This document shows, piece by piece, positions 24,621 through 34,548 of a stretch of 64,000 nt of DNA. Position 1 is the first letter of the stretch. Each line of letters begins with the position of its first letter. Below the pieces are notes generated by a model that searched no databases, had not been told where the DNA came from, and saw only the letters and a list, made by a program, of their open reading frames with translations. This stretch comes from Burkholderiales bacterium. GTDB taxonomy: Bacteria > Pseudomonadota > Gammaproteobacteria > Burkholderiales > Burkholderiaceae_E. Made by a program: the position numbers and the translations under genes. Location: assembly GCA_003577305.1 (NCBI GenBank), contig QEVL01000019.1, positions 34,205-98,204 of the forward strand. Reading direction: 5' to 3'.

Positions 24621-24676
24621 TCCGCTTCGGCAAGCAAGCCGCCTCGCGGCGGCCCGCCCTCGCCGATCGTCGACGC

Positions 24677-26005
<1,329 letters not shown>

Positions 26006-26407
26006 GGAGAGGCTCCTTGAGCGTCGTGTGTTGGAAAACAGTGTGCGCGCGCCGCGGACCGGACCGCCCGCGCGCATGCATGCCCGTCAGATTACCGAAA
26101 ACGTGCCGCGCCGCAACAGCGAATTTCGAGAAATGCCACCAATTCTTTTCGATCGCTGCATCAGACAGTTACGGAATAATTGTCACAACATGGAATATTC
26201 GTTGCCGCAATGAAAAAAACTGATGGTGCGTTGCGGTGCGTCAATTTCTTATCGTGGGAAGATATTTTCTGCGGCAAAAAACCCGCCGGCATCACGCGCG
26301 AACCGCGATGATTGACATTCTTCCGCTCATGAATGAACATTCATTCAGTCAATTGGCTCGACCAGCGGGCTCGAGCGTCTCCCGCTCCGCAAGGAAGGAA
26401 CCTCTCG
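26006..26407. other. Intergenic region between aceA and the BadH-like gene
   Basis: A 402-base gap with no coding capacity. It is AT-rich from about 26090 to 26345, unlike its neighbours. On the aceA side it holds GGAATAATTG (26173-26182) and GGAATATTC (26192-26200), a pair of similar boxes about two helical turns apart, and a run of A at 26210-26217. No confident aceA promoter could be picked. On the other side lies the operator and promoter listed separately. Confidence 0.6.
26312..26347 (+). promoter_or_regulatory. Promoter and FadR-like (TetR-type) operator of the BadH/TRAP operon
   Basis: A consensus TTGACA is at 26312-26317. A perfect inverted repeat TGAATGA-ACAT-TCATTCA is at 26330-26347 and covers the position of the -10 box (26335-26340, poorly conserved). 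The repeat fits the known consensus of the TetR-family fatty-acid regulator FadR of Bacillus (TGAATGANTANTCATTCA) in layout and arm sequence. A regulator bound here would block polymerase, and release by an acyl-CoA ligand is the usual mechanism for such proteins. The regulator gene is not in the window. Confidence 0.65.
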
Positions 26408-27154
26408 ATGAAGCTCAACGACAGCATCGCGATCGTCACCGGCGCCGCCTCGGGCATCGGTCTGGCCACTGCGCAGGGGTTGGCGCAGGCCGGCGCTACC
26501 GTGGTGCTCGGCGACATCGCCGACGACAAGGGCGAGCAGGCCGCGGCCGCAATCCGCGCCGACGGGCGTCGCGCCGATTACCTGCGCTGCGACGTCACCG
26601 ACGCGACCTCGGTGACCGCGTTTCGCGATGCGGTGCTCGCGCGTCACGGGCGGGTCGACGTCGTGGCCAACGTCGCCGGCTGGGGCAAGATCCAGCCGTT
26701 CCTCGAAAACGACGACGCGTTCATCGACCGCGTGATCGAACTGAACTTCATGGGCACGGTGCGCGTGGTGCGCGCCTTCCTGCCCGGAATGGTCGAGCGC
26801 AAGCGCGGCAAGATCGTCAACGTGTCGAGCGACGCGGGGCGCGTCGGCAGCACCGGCGAAACGGTGTACTCGGGCGCCAAGGGCGGCGTGATCGCGTTCA
26901 CCAAGGGGCTCGCGCGCGAGATGGCACGGCACAACATCACCGCCAATTGCGTCTGCCCCGGCCCCACCGACACGCCACTGCTGCAGGCGGTTCCCGAGAA
27001 GCACCGCGAAGCGTTCCTGCGCGCGATTCCGATGCGCCGCTTCGCGCAACCTTCGGACATCGCCGACGCGGTGACCTTCTTCGCCAGTTCGCGCTCGGAC
27101 TACATCACCGGGCAAGTCCTCAGTGTCAGCGGCGGGCTGAGCATGGTAGGTTGA
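26408..27154 (+). CDS. Short-chain dehydrogenase, BadH-like
   Basis: A 248-residue NAD-dependent short-chain dehydrogenase. The cofactor motif TGAASGIG is at residues 11-18, NVAGWG at the N(A)AG position, and the catalytic Ser plus YxxxK are in NVSSDAGRVGSTGETVYSGAKGG. The combination NVAGW, LPGMVERKRGKIVNVSSDAGRV and CVCPGPTDTPLL is close to what I recall of BadH, the 2-hydroxycyclohexanecarboxyl-CoA dehydrogenase of Rhodopseudomonas. The start at 26408 follows GGAAGGAA. It is followed 67 bases later by TRAP transporter genes, so its substrate may derive from the imported acid. The precise substrate is not proven. Confidence 0.88.
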   Translation: MKLNDSIAIVTGAASGIGLATAQGLAQAGATVVLGDIADDKGEQAAAAIRADGRRADYLRCDVTDATSVTAFRDAVLARHGRVDVVANVAGWGKIQPFLENDDAFIDRVIELNFMGTVRVVRAFLPGMVERKRGKIVNVSSDAGRVGSTGETVYSGAKGGVIAFTKGLAREMARHNITANCVCPGPTDTPLLQAVPEKHREAFLRAIPMRRFAQPSDIADAVTFFASSRSDYITGQVLSVSGGLSMVG

Positions 27155-27221
27155 CGCGCCGCTACAGACGATCACAATCAACGGGCCGCAGATAACGAAC
27201 GGATTCACAGAGGAGACACCG

Positions 27222-28250
27222 ATGACCAACGCATCACGACGCAGCGCGCTCCAGGCGGGCGCGGCACTGGGCCTCGGCCTGGCCGGCCTTCCCCGCGTCG
27301 CCACTGCGCAGGAGCCGATCAAGCTGCGCATGTCGCACTTCCTGTCGCCGATGGCGCCGGCGCAGACGAAGCTGTTCCAGCCCTGGGCCGACCGCGTCGA
27401 AAAAGACTCCGGCGGGCGCATCAAGTGCGAGATCTATCCGGCGATGCAGCTCGGCGGCAAGCCGCCGCAACTCTACGACCAGGTGCGCACCGGCGTGGCC
27501 GACGTCATCTGGACCGTGCCCGGCTACACGCCGGGGCGCTTCCCGCTCTCGGCCGTCTTCGAGTTGCCCTTCGTCGTGGGTTCCAGCGCGCTGGCCACCG
27601 CCCAGGCGATCTGGGAGTTCTACAAGGCGCACCTGCGCGACGAGTACAAGGACGTGCACCCGTTGCTGCTGCATTGCCACGCGCCCGGGCTCGTCCACAT
27701 GAAAGACAAGCTGGTCACCCGCATGGAAGACCTGCACGGCAAGAAGCTGCGCCTTCCGACCAAGCCGGTGGGCGACGCGCTCAAGCTGATGGGCGCGATC
27801 CCGGTGGGCATGCCCCTGCCCGAGGCCTATGAAGCGCTGTCGCGCGGCGTGGCCGACGGCGTCACGGTGCCCTGGGAAGTGATGAAGCCGCAGCGGCTGA
27901 ACGAACTGGTGAAGTTCCACACCGTCACGGGTCTCTACACGAACGTGTTCCTGATGGCGATGAACAAGGCCAAATACGACAGCCTGCCGCCCGACCTGAA
28001 GGCGGTCATCGACAAGAACTCGGGCGACAACTTCATCAAGGAGATCGGCAAGGCCTGGGACGACGCCGAACTGCCCGGCCTCGAGCAGGCGAAGGAGATG
28101 GGGCACACGATCGCCACGCTCGCGCCCGAGGAGAAGGCGCGCTGGAAGAAGACCACGCAGCCGGTGGTCGACGCGTGGATTGCCGGCACCCCGAACGGCA
28201 AGGCGCTTCACGACGAAGCGGTGTCGCTGATCGCGAAGTACGACAAATGA
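27222..28250 (+). CDS. dctP: TRAP transporter solute-binding protein (DctP family)
   Basis: A 342-residue periplasmic binding protein with an N-terminal signal containing SRRSALQAGAALGLGLAG, a twin-arginine-like signal with an Ala-x-Ala cleavage near ATAQ. The mature protein shows DctP features: FLSPMAPAQTKLFQPWADRVEKDSGGRI and the conserved segment KLRLPTKPVGDALKLMGAIPVGMPLPEAYEALSRGVADG (in two parts), which holds the ligand-binding arginine/acid region. It delivers an organic acid to the DctQM permease. The stop overlaps dctQ. Confidence 0.92.
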   Translation: MTNASRRSALQAGAALGLGLAGLPRVATAQEPIKLRMSHFLSPMAPAQTKLFQPWADRVEKDSGGRIKCEIYPAMQLGGKPPQLYDQVRTGVADVIWTVPGYTPGRFPLSAVFELPFVVGSSALATAQAIWEFYKAHLRDEYKDVHPLLLHCHAPGLVHMKDKLVTRMEDLHGKKLRLPTKPVGDALKLMGAIPVGMPLPEAYEALSRGVADGVTVPWEVMKPQRLNELVKFHTVTGLYTNVFLMAMNKAKYDSLPPDLKAVIDKNSGDNFIKEIGKAWDDAELPGLEQAKEMGHTIATLAPEEKARWKKTTQPVVDAWIAGTPNGKALHDEAVSLIAKYDK

Positions 28251-28774
28251 GCGAGGGCGGCAGCCGCGCCGGCGACGCCGGTGCGGCGGCCCGTCCCGGG
28301 CTCGAACGCGCGCTCGAGCGCGCGTGCACCTGGCTGGCGGTGGGCGGCGGCGTGGTGCTGCTCGCTTTCACCGCGGTCTCGGTCGGCAGCATCCTGAGCC
28401 GCACTTTCCTCGGCTCGCCCCTGGTGGGCGACTTCGAACTCACCGAGCGCGGCACCGCGATCGCGGTGTTCGCGATGCTGCCCTACTGCCACCTGCGAGG
28501 CGGCAACGTGGTGGTCGACATGTTCGTCGACATGTTTCCGGCGGCGGTGCGGCGTGCGCTGGCGGTGCTCGGCGAAGTGCTGTTCGCGATCGTCGCGGCA
28601 CTGATGACCTGGCGGCTCGCGCTCGGCGGCATCAACCAGTACGACTTCAACGACATGTCGATGATGCTGCTGATCCCCACCTGGTGGATGTTCGTGCCGA
28701 TCGTCGCGTCGATGGCGCTGCTCACCCTGGTGTGCGTGGCGCGCGCAGCCCGCGGCGGCGGGGAGTTCCGATGA
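28247..28774 (+). CDS. dctQ: TRAP transporter small permease (DctQ family)
   Basis: A 175-residue inner-membrane protein with four hydrophobic segments (about 28-50, 62-82, 98-122, 137-160). SILSRTFLGSPLVGDFEL and CHLRGGNVVVDMF correspond to the conserved DctQ region. It overlaps dctP by four bases (ATGA) and dctM by four bases. It pairs with DctM to form the sodium-coupled transport complex. Confidence 0.9.
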   Translation: MSEGGSRAGDAGAAARPGLERALERACTWLAVGGGVVLLAFTAVSVGSILSRTFLGSPLVGDFELTERGTAIAVFAMLPYCHLRGGNVVVDMFVDMFPAAVRRALAVLGEVLFAIVAALMTWRLALGGINQYDFNDMSMMLLIPTWWMFVPIVASMALLTLVCVARAARGGGEFR

Positions 28775-30090
28775 GCGGGATGGCCATCTCGCTGACGATG
28801 TTCGGCGTGCTGATCGGATTGCTGATGATCGGCGTCAACGTCGGCCTGTCGCTGCTGCTGGTGGGCGGCATCGGCTACATCTGGGTGTCGGGCCTGGAGC
28901 CGATGCTCAACTACATGAACTCGGCGCCCTACTTCCAGACGGCCGCCTATTCGCTGTCGGTGATTCCGCTGTTCGTGCTGATGGGGTCGTTCGCCACCGC
29001 TTCGGGGCTGTCCACCGGCATCTTCAACGCCGCGGCCGCCTGGCTCGGCCACCGCCGCGGCGGCGTGGCGATGGCGGCGATCGGCGCCTGCGCCGCATTC
29101 GGCTCGATCTGCGGCTCGTCGCTGGCCACCGCGGCCACGATGGCGCACGTGTCGTTGCCCGAGATGAAGCGGCTGAAGTATTCCGGCCGCCTCGCCACGG
29201 GGTCGCTGGCGGCCGGCGGCACGCTGGGCATCCTGATCCCGCCCTCGGTGGTGCTGGTGATCTACGCGATCCTCACCGAGCAGTCGATCGGCAAGCTGTT
29301 CATCGCGGCGATGGTGCCGGGCGTGCTCGCCGCGCTCGGCTACATGATCGCGATCGCGATCCTGGTGCGCTTCGATCCCGAAGCGGGCCCGGCCGGACCG
29401 AAGGCCACCTTCGCGCAGAAGACGAAGACGCTGCTCGAGCTGATGCCGGTGATCATCGTCTTCGTGGTGATGATGGGCGGCATGTACGGCGGCTTCTTCA
29501 CGCCCACCGAAGGCGCGGCGGTCGGCGCGGCAGCCACCGGGGTGATCGCGTACGTGCGCGGCGGCATGCGCATGAAGGGGCTGATCGAGTGCCTGCTCGG
29601 CACCGCGAAGATCACCGGGATGATCTTCCTCATCCTGATCGGCGCCGACCTGTTCAACGCGTTCCTCGCGATCACGCAGATGCCCACGCAGGCGGCCACC
29701 GCGATCGCCAACAGCGGCTATGCCCCGATGACGGTGCTCGCGCTGATCCTGCTGATGTACCTGGCGCTCGGCTGCGTGATGGACTCGATGTCGATGATCC
29801 TGATCACGATCCCGGTGCTGTTCCCGATCGTGATGAAACTCGACTTCGGGCTCACGCCCGAATACACCGCGATCTGGTTCGGCATCCTGGTGCTGATCAC
29901 GGTCGAGGTCGGCCTGATAACGCCGCCGTTCGGGCTGAACGTGTTCGTGATCAATTCGCTCGCGCCCGAAGTGCCGATGTCCGAATCGTTTCGCGGCGTC
30001 ATGCCGTTCCTGCTCAGCGACTTCGTCCGGGTGCTGATCCTGATCGCCTTTCCGCTGATCACGGTGGGCGTGCTGCAGATACTCGGTTAG
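28771..30090 (+). CDS. dctM: TRAP transporter large permease (DctM family)
   Basis: A 439-residue protein with about 12 membrane helices. DctM signatures include FGSICGSSLATAATMAHVSLPEM and GGTLGILIPPSVVLVIYAI in the N-terminal half, and DSMSMILITIPVLFPI and GLITPPFGLNVFVIN in the C-terminal half. It is the main transport subunit of the tripartite system. Its 3' end overlaps the end of rmuC by four bases on the other strand. Confidence 0.93.
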   Translation: MSGMAISLTMFGVLIGLLMIGVNVGLSLLLVGGIGYIWVSGLEPMLNYMNSAPYFQTAAYSLSVIPLFVLMGSFATASGLSTGIFNAAAAWLGHRRGGVAMAAIGACAAFGSICGSSLATAATMAHVSLPEMKRLKYSGRLATGSLAAGGTLGILIPPSVVLVIYAILTEQSIGKLFIAAMVPGVLAALGYMIAIAILVRFDPEAGPAGPKATFAQKTKTLLELMPVIIVFVVMMGGMYGGFFTPTEGAAVGAAATGVIAYVRGGMRMKGLIECLLGTAKITGMIFLILIGADLFNAFLAITQMPTQAATAIANSGYAPMTVLALILLMYLALGCVMDSMSMILITIPVLFPIVMKLDFGLTPEYTAIWFGILVLITVEVGLITPPFGLNVFVINSLAPEVPMSESFRGVMPFLLSDFVRVLILIAFPLITVGVLQILG

Positions 30091-31466
30091 GGCGCAGCGC
30101 CCGGGTCGTCTTCGAGCATCTGCGCGCTGGTGGTCTCGGGCAGCGACTCCACGTCGCGCAGCCTGCGCTCGATCGCCCGCGTGCGCACCGCGGCCGAGCC
30201 CAGCGTGGTGCTCGCGCGGTCGATCTGCTCCTTGGTCTTCGCGAGCACGTCGCCGAACTTGCCGAACTCGGTCTTGACGGCCCCGAGCAGCTGCCAGACC
30301 TCGCTCGAGCGCTTCTCCACCGCGAGCGTGCGAAACCCCATCTGCAGGCTCGAGAGGATCGCCGCCAGCGTGCTCGGGCCCGCGACCACCACACGCCAGC
30401 TGCGCTGCAGGTCGTCCATCAGGCCCGGGCGGCGCACCACCTCGGCGTACAGGCCCTCGGTGGGCAGGAACATCAGTGCGAAATCGGTGGTGTCGGGCGG
30501 CGAAACGTACTTCGTGCGGATCGTCTTCGCCTCGAGCCGCAGGCGCTGCTCGAGCTGGCGCGCGGCCGCTTCCGCGGCCACCGGATCGGCGTTCTCCTGC
30601 GCGATCACCAGCCGCTCGTAGTCCTCGCGCGGGAACTTCGCGTCGATCGGCAGCCACACCGGCGCATCGTCGCCGCGCCCGGGCAAGCGGATCGCGAACT
30701 CGACGCGCTCGTTCGAGCCGGGCACCGGCGCGACGTTGGCCGCGTATTGCTCGGGCACCAGCAGTTGCTCGAGCAGCGAAGCGAGCTGCACCTCGCCCCA
30801 GGTACCGCGCGTCTTCACGTTGCTCAGCACGCGCTTGAGGTCGCCCACGTCGGAGGCCAGCGCCTGCATTTCGCCCAGGCCCTTGTGCACCTGCTCGAGG
30901 CGGTCGGACACCTGCTTGAACGACGCACCCAGGCGCTGCTCGAGCGTGGCGTGCAGTTTCTCGTCGACCGTGCGGCGCATCTCCTCGAGCTTCGCGGCGT
31001 TGTCGCCCTGCAGCTCGCGCAGCCGTCGCTCGAGCGTCTCGCGCAACGCCTCGAGCCGCTGCTCGGTGCCCTCGCGCAGCGCGTTCAGGCGCTGCTCGTT
31101 GCTCTCGCGCAGCGCACCGAGCCGCTGCTCGTTGGCCTCGGTGAGCTTGGTGAGCTGCAGCGCGAAGGCGTCGATCTGGTTGTTCTGCACCCCCGCAATG
31201 GTGCCCATCTGGTGCGTCAGGTTGCGGCCCAGCTCGGCCAGCGAGGCACTGAGCTCGAGCCGGTTCTCGCGCGCCTGCGAGGCGGTTTCCTCGCGCAGTT
31301 CGCGCTGCTGCTGCAGCTGCGCCTGGTTCAGCCGGGCCAGCTCGTCGAGCGCCGGCGCCGGGTCGGGGGCGCGCCGCAGCGCGAGCGCCACCAGCAGCAG
31401 CACCGCCACCGCGGCGAGCACCACGCTTGCGATCGACAGGACATCGTTCACGGACAAGGTCGGCAC
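30087..31466 (-). CDS. rmuC: DNA recombination protein RmuC
   Basis: A 459-residue protein. The N-terminal membrane helix is at residues 8-30, a long coiled coil follows from about 40 to 215 with repeated EQRL(N/G/E)ALRE units, and the C-terminal RmuC nuclease-like domain contains GTWGEVQLASLLEQLL, LPIDAKFPREDYERL and WRVVVAGPSTLAAILSSLQMGF. RmuC limits inversions at short inverted repeats in E. coli, which is worth noting in a genome carrying the long inverted repeats at 8218-8993. The GTG start at 31466 is the best match to the family N-terminus; its ribosome-binding site is weak. Confidence 0.9.
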   Translation of the reverse strand: MPTLSVNDVLSIASVVLAAVAVLLLVALALRRAPDPAPALDELARLNQAQLQQQRELREETASQARENRLELSASLAELGRNLTHQMGTIAGVQNNQIDAFALQLTKLTEANEQRLGALRESNEQRLNALREGTEQRLEALRETLERRLRELQGDNAAKLEEMRRTVDEKLHATLEQRLGASFKQVSDRLEQVHKGLGEMQALASDVGDLKRVLSNVKTRGTWGEVQLASLLEQLLVPEQYAANVAPVPGSNERVEFAIRLPGRGDDAPVWLPIDAKFPREDYERLVIAQENADPVAAEAAARQLEQRLRLEAKTIRTKYVSPPDTTDFALMFLPTEGLYAEVVRRPGLMDDLQRSWRVVVAGPSTLAAILSSLQMGFRTLAVEKRSSEVWQLLGAVKTEFGKFGDVLAKTKEQIDRASTTLGSAAVRTRAIERRLRDVESLPETTSAQMLEDDPGAAP

Positions 31467-31558
31467 TTTCGTTCAGGCTTTCCGCAAAACACGATATCCG
31501 CGAGCATACTTGGGAGCCGGCCGGCTCCAAAACGCGGAATTTCCGTCAGGAGGCTCTC

Positions 31559-31939
31559 ATGAGAATTCCCGCACTTGCGCCGCTCGCGCTGCTTGCCGCA
31601 GCGCTGGCCGCATCGCCCGCCCTGGCCGCCGCCGATGCCCAGGCGGCGGCAGGCGAGTCCACCGTGTTCCGCTGCGCAACCAGCGACGGCCGGATCGTCT
31701 TCTCCGACGAGCCTTGCACCGGCGCGAGCCGCGTGCAGGTCTGGAAGCCGAAAGTCGTCGCCTCGGGCATCGAACGCTCCCGCGAGCCGGCCGGCGCACC
31801 AGCGCCGGCGCGCGCGGCCGAAGCCCCGCGCCACGATCCGTTCGTCGACTGCCAGCGGCGCGGCGGCCACTACGATCTCGCCTCGCGCATCTGCCGGCTG
31901 CCCGACGACGCAACACGGCAGATGTTCGACGCGCAGTAG
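31559..31939 (+). CDS. DUF4124-like exported protein
   Basis: A 126-residue protein with a signal peptide (LAPLALLAAALAASPALAA) followed by VFRCATSDGRIVFSDEPCTGA, the short N-terminal pattern of DUF4124-type periplasmic proteins. The rest has three further cysteines (DCQRRG, RICRL) and is Pro/Ala-rich. The ATG at 31559 follows AGGAGGCTC. Function of the family is unknown. It is divergent from rmuC across 92 bases. A GCCGGGC/GCCCGGC hairpin without a T-run follows the stop at 31945-31961. Confidence 0.75.
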   Translation: MRIPALAPLALLAAALAASPALAAADAQAAAGESTVFRCATSDGRIVFSDEPCTGASRVQVWKPKVVASGIERSREPAGAPAPARAAEAPRHDPFVDCQRRGGHYDLASRICRLPDDATRQMFDAQ

Positions 31940-31996
31940 CCGCGGCCGGGCTGAGCCCGGCACCCGGGCATCGAGCGAACTGCGGCTGCCCGAGCC

Positions 31997-34540
31997 TCAG
32001 GCGTCGCGCAGCGTCGCCAGGGGCGGTACGCGCAGCACGCTGCGCAGGCTCAGCCAACCGGCGAGCAGCGCGAGCGCCGCGCCGATCGCGGCGCCGGCGG
32101 CCAGCACCCACCAGCGCGGCTCGTAGTCGAAGCGGAACACCTGTTCCGCCAGGATCCAGCCGATCGCGATCGAGCCGGCGGCTGCCAGCACGCCGGCAAG
32201 CGCGCCGCCGAGCGCGAGCTCGATCAGCTGCGCCGAAGCCAGCTGCCGCCCCGAAGCGCCCAGCGCGCGCATCAGGCCCGCTTCGCGCACCCGTTCGTCG
32301 CGCGAACTGGCGAGCGCGCCCCAGAGCACCGCCACACCGGCGGCCAGCGCGAGCACGAACAGCACCTGCACCGCGTGGATCACCTGGTCGAGCATCGACT
32401 GCACCTGCCGCAGCAGGTTGCCGGTGTCGAACACGGTGAGGTTCGGAAAGCGCCGCACCAGTTCGCGATCGAGACCCGGCGAAGTCCCGGGCTGGTGATA
32501 CGCGGTGATCATCGTCTGCGGGCGCCCGGCCAGCGCCGCCGGCGACAGGATCATGAAGAAGTTCACTTTCATCGAGTCCCAGGCCACCTTGCGCACGCTG
32601 GTCAGGCGCACGCTGACGATCTCGCCGGCCACGTCGAAGCCCAGTTCGTCGCCCAGCGCGAGCCCGAGCGTCTTCATGATGCCCTGCTCGGCCGATACCT
32701 CGTGCGAACCGGGCGCGAACCAGCGCCCCTCGGCGATCGTGTTGTGCGCCGGCAGTTCGTCGCCATACGAGAGGTTGAACTCGCGATCGACCAGCCGCTG
32801 CGCCCGATCGCCGTCGAAGTCTTCCGGGCGCACCGGGCGGCCGTTCACCGTGACCAGCCGGCCGCGCACCATCGGATAGAGATCGGGCGCGCGCACGCCA
32901 GCCGCCTCGAGTGCGGCGCGCACCTGCGCGGTCTGGCCGGGCTGGATGTTGACGACGAACCGGTCCGGTGCATCGGGCGGGCTGGCGCGTCGCCATCCCT
33001 CGATCAGGTCGGTGCGCGTCACCGTGAGCAGCAACAGCGCCATCAGCCCCACCGACAGCGCCACGGTCTGCGTCACCGTCATCGCCTGGCGCCGCGACCA
33101 CGACGCGAAGGCCAGCCGCAGCGCCGGGCTGCCGGCGACGACACCCGCGTGGCGCAGCGGCTCGAGCACGCGGATCGCCGCGAATGCCGCCAGCACGAAG
33201 ACCAGCGCGCCCACCGCGAAGCCGCCGATCGACACCAGCGCGAGCCGGGGGTCGCGTGCGAACCAGAACAGCAATCCGCAAAACGCCGCGCTCGCCAGTC
33301 CCACCGCAAGCCAGGCCGATGCCGGCGCCGCACCGACATCGCGGCGCAGCACGCGCAGCGGCGGCACTCCCGCCAGCCGCAGGAAGGGCCAGGCGCCGAA
33401 CCCCCCCATCAGCACCAGCGCGACCACCAGCGCCTGCAGCGCAGGCAGCCCGCCCGCGGCCGGCAGCGGCACTTCGAGCAGCGGCGCGATCGCCGCGACC
33501 AGCCCGAAGTGCACCGCCCAGCCGAGCGCCACGCCGAGCAGCGCACCCGCCAGCGCCACCCACAGCAGCTCCAGGCCCAGCAGGCCGAGCAGGCGGCGCT
33601 GCCCCAGCCCCATCGCCTTCATCACCGCGCACCCGTCGAGGTGGCGCTCGGCAAAGCGTCGCGCAGCCAGCCCGATCGCCACCGCGGCGATCAGCGCCGT
33701 CAGCAGCGCCACCAGCGACAGGAACTGGCTGGCCCGGTCGAGCGTGGCGCGCAGTTCGGGGCGGCCGCTGTCGAGCGACTCGATGCGCTGCCCGGGCCCG
33801 AGACGCGACTGCGCCCACTGCGCGAACCCCGTTACCGCGCTTGCGTCGCCGGCGAGCATCAGCTGCCAGCGCACCCGGCTCGCGGGCTGCACCAGTCGCG
33901 TGGCCGGTAGGTCGTCGAGCGAGAACATCGCCCGTGGCGCGAAATTCACGAAGCCGGTGCCGCGATCGGGCTCCAGCACGATCAGATTCGTGACGCGAAA
34001 GCTCGCATCGCCGAACGCCACCGTGCCGCCGTGCGCGACGCCCAGCGCCTGCGCCAGTTGCGGATCGAGCCAGACTTCGCCGCGCGCCGGCCCGCCCGCG
34101 GCCGGCAGGTCGGGCGCGGACTGCGCATCGGCCGCGCGCGCCGCATCGTCTCCCGGGCCCGTGGTGCCGGGCGCGATCTGCCTGACGCGCACGCGTCCGC
34201 GCAGCGGGTAGCCGTCGCTCACCGCCTTCACCGATGCGAGCTGCGGCAGTCCGCCCGCCATCGCCATGCTCGGAAACACCACGGTGCGCGCCACCCGCAA
34301 GCCGCGGCGCGCGGCCTCGGCCGCGAGCGCCTCGTCGGGCGGCGCGTCCGAGCCGATCACCAGGTCGGCGCCCAGCAGTTGCGCAGCCTCCTGCTCGAGC
34401 GCGCCGCGCATGCGGTCGACGAAAAAACCGACGCTCGCGATCGCGCCCACAGCGACCACCAGCGCGGCGAGCAGCAGGCGCAATTCGCCCGCGCGCCAGT
34501 CGCGCCGCGTGAGCCGCAGCGAAAGCAGCAGATCGTGCAT
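31997..34540 (-). CDS. Large FtsX-type ABC transporter permease (YbbP-like)
   Basis: An 847-residue membrane protein with one N-terminal helix (LLLAALVVAVGAIASVGFFVD), a periplasmic domain, and two FtsX-type blocks of membrane helices (about 260-480 and 720-840). The ending PPLATLRDA is typical of FtsX permeases. The length fits the YbbP/lipoprotein-releasing-like group in which both halves are fused in one protein. The matching ATPase gene (YbbA type) is not next to it; yhhQ is directly upstream, ending 8 bases before this start. Such permeases are thought to extract or move lipids or proteins from the inner membrane. Confidence 0.85.
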   Translation of the reverse strand: MHDLLLSLRLTRRDWRAGELRLLLAALVVAVGAIASVGFFVDRMRGALEQEAAQLLGADLVIGSDAPPDEALAAEAARRGLRVARTVVFPSMAMAGGLPQLASVKAVSDGYPLRGRVRVRQIAPGTTGPGDDAARAADAQSAPDLPAAGGPARGEVWLDPQLAQALGVAHGGTVAFGDASFRVTNLIVLEPDRGTGFVNFAPRAMFSLDDLPATRLVQPASRVRWQLMLAGDASAVTGFAQWAQSRLGPGQRIESLDSGRPELRATLDRASQFLSLVALLTALIAAVAIGLAARRFAERHLDGCAVMKAMGLGQRRLLGLLGLELLWVALAGALLGVALGWAVHFGLVAAIAPLLEVPLPAAGGLPALQALVVALVLMGGFGAWPFLRLAGVPPLRVLRRDVGAAPASAWLAVGLASAAFCGLLFWFARDPRLALVSIGGFAVGALVFVLAAFAAIRVLEPLRHAGVVAGSPALRLAFASWSRRQAMTVTQTVALSVGLMALLLLTVTRTDLIEGWRRASPPDAPDRFVVNIQPGQTAQVRAALEAAGVRAPDLYPMVRGRLVTVNGRPVRPEDFDGDRAQRLVDREFNLSYGDELPAHNTIAEGRWFAPGSHEVSAEQGIMKTLGLALGDELGFDVAGEIVSVRLTSVRKVAWDSMKVNFFMILSPAALAGRPQTMITAYHQPGTSPGLDRELVRRFPNLTVFDTGNLLRQVQSMLDQVIHAVQVLFVLALAAGVAVLWGALASSRDERVREAGLMRALGASGRQLASAQLIELALGGALAGVLAAAGSIAIGWILAEQVFRFDYEPRWWVLAAGAAIGAALALLAGWLSLRSVLRVPPLATLRDA

Positions 34541-34548
34541 CGGGGGGA

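Noticed and set aside
26170..26200. A sigma-54 promoter (GG/GC elements) upstream of aceA.
   Set aside because: No GG-N10-GC pair with correct spacing was found on either strand.
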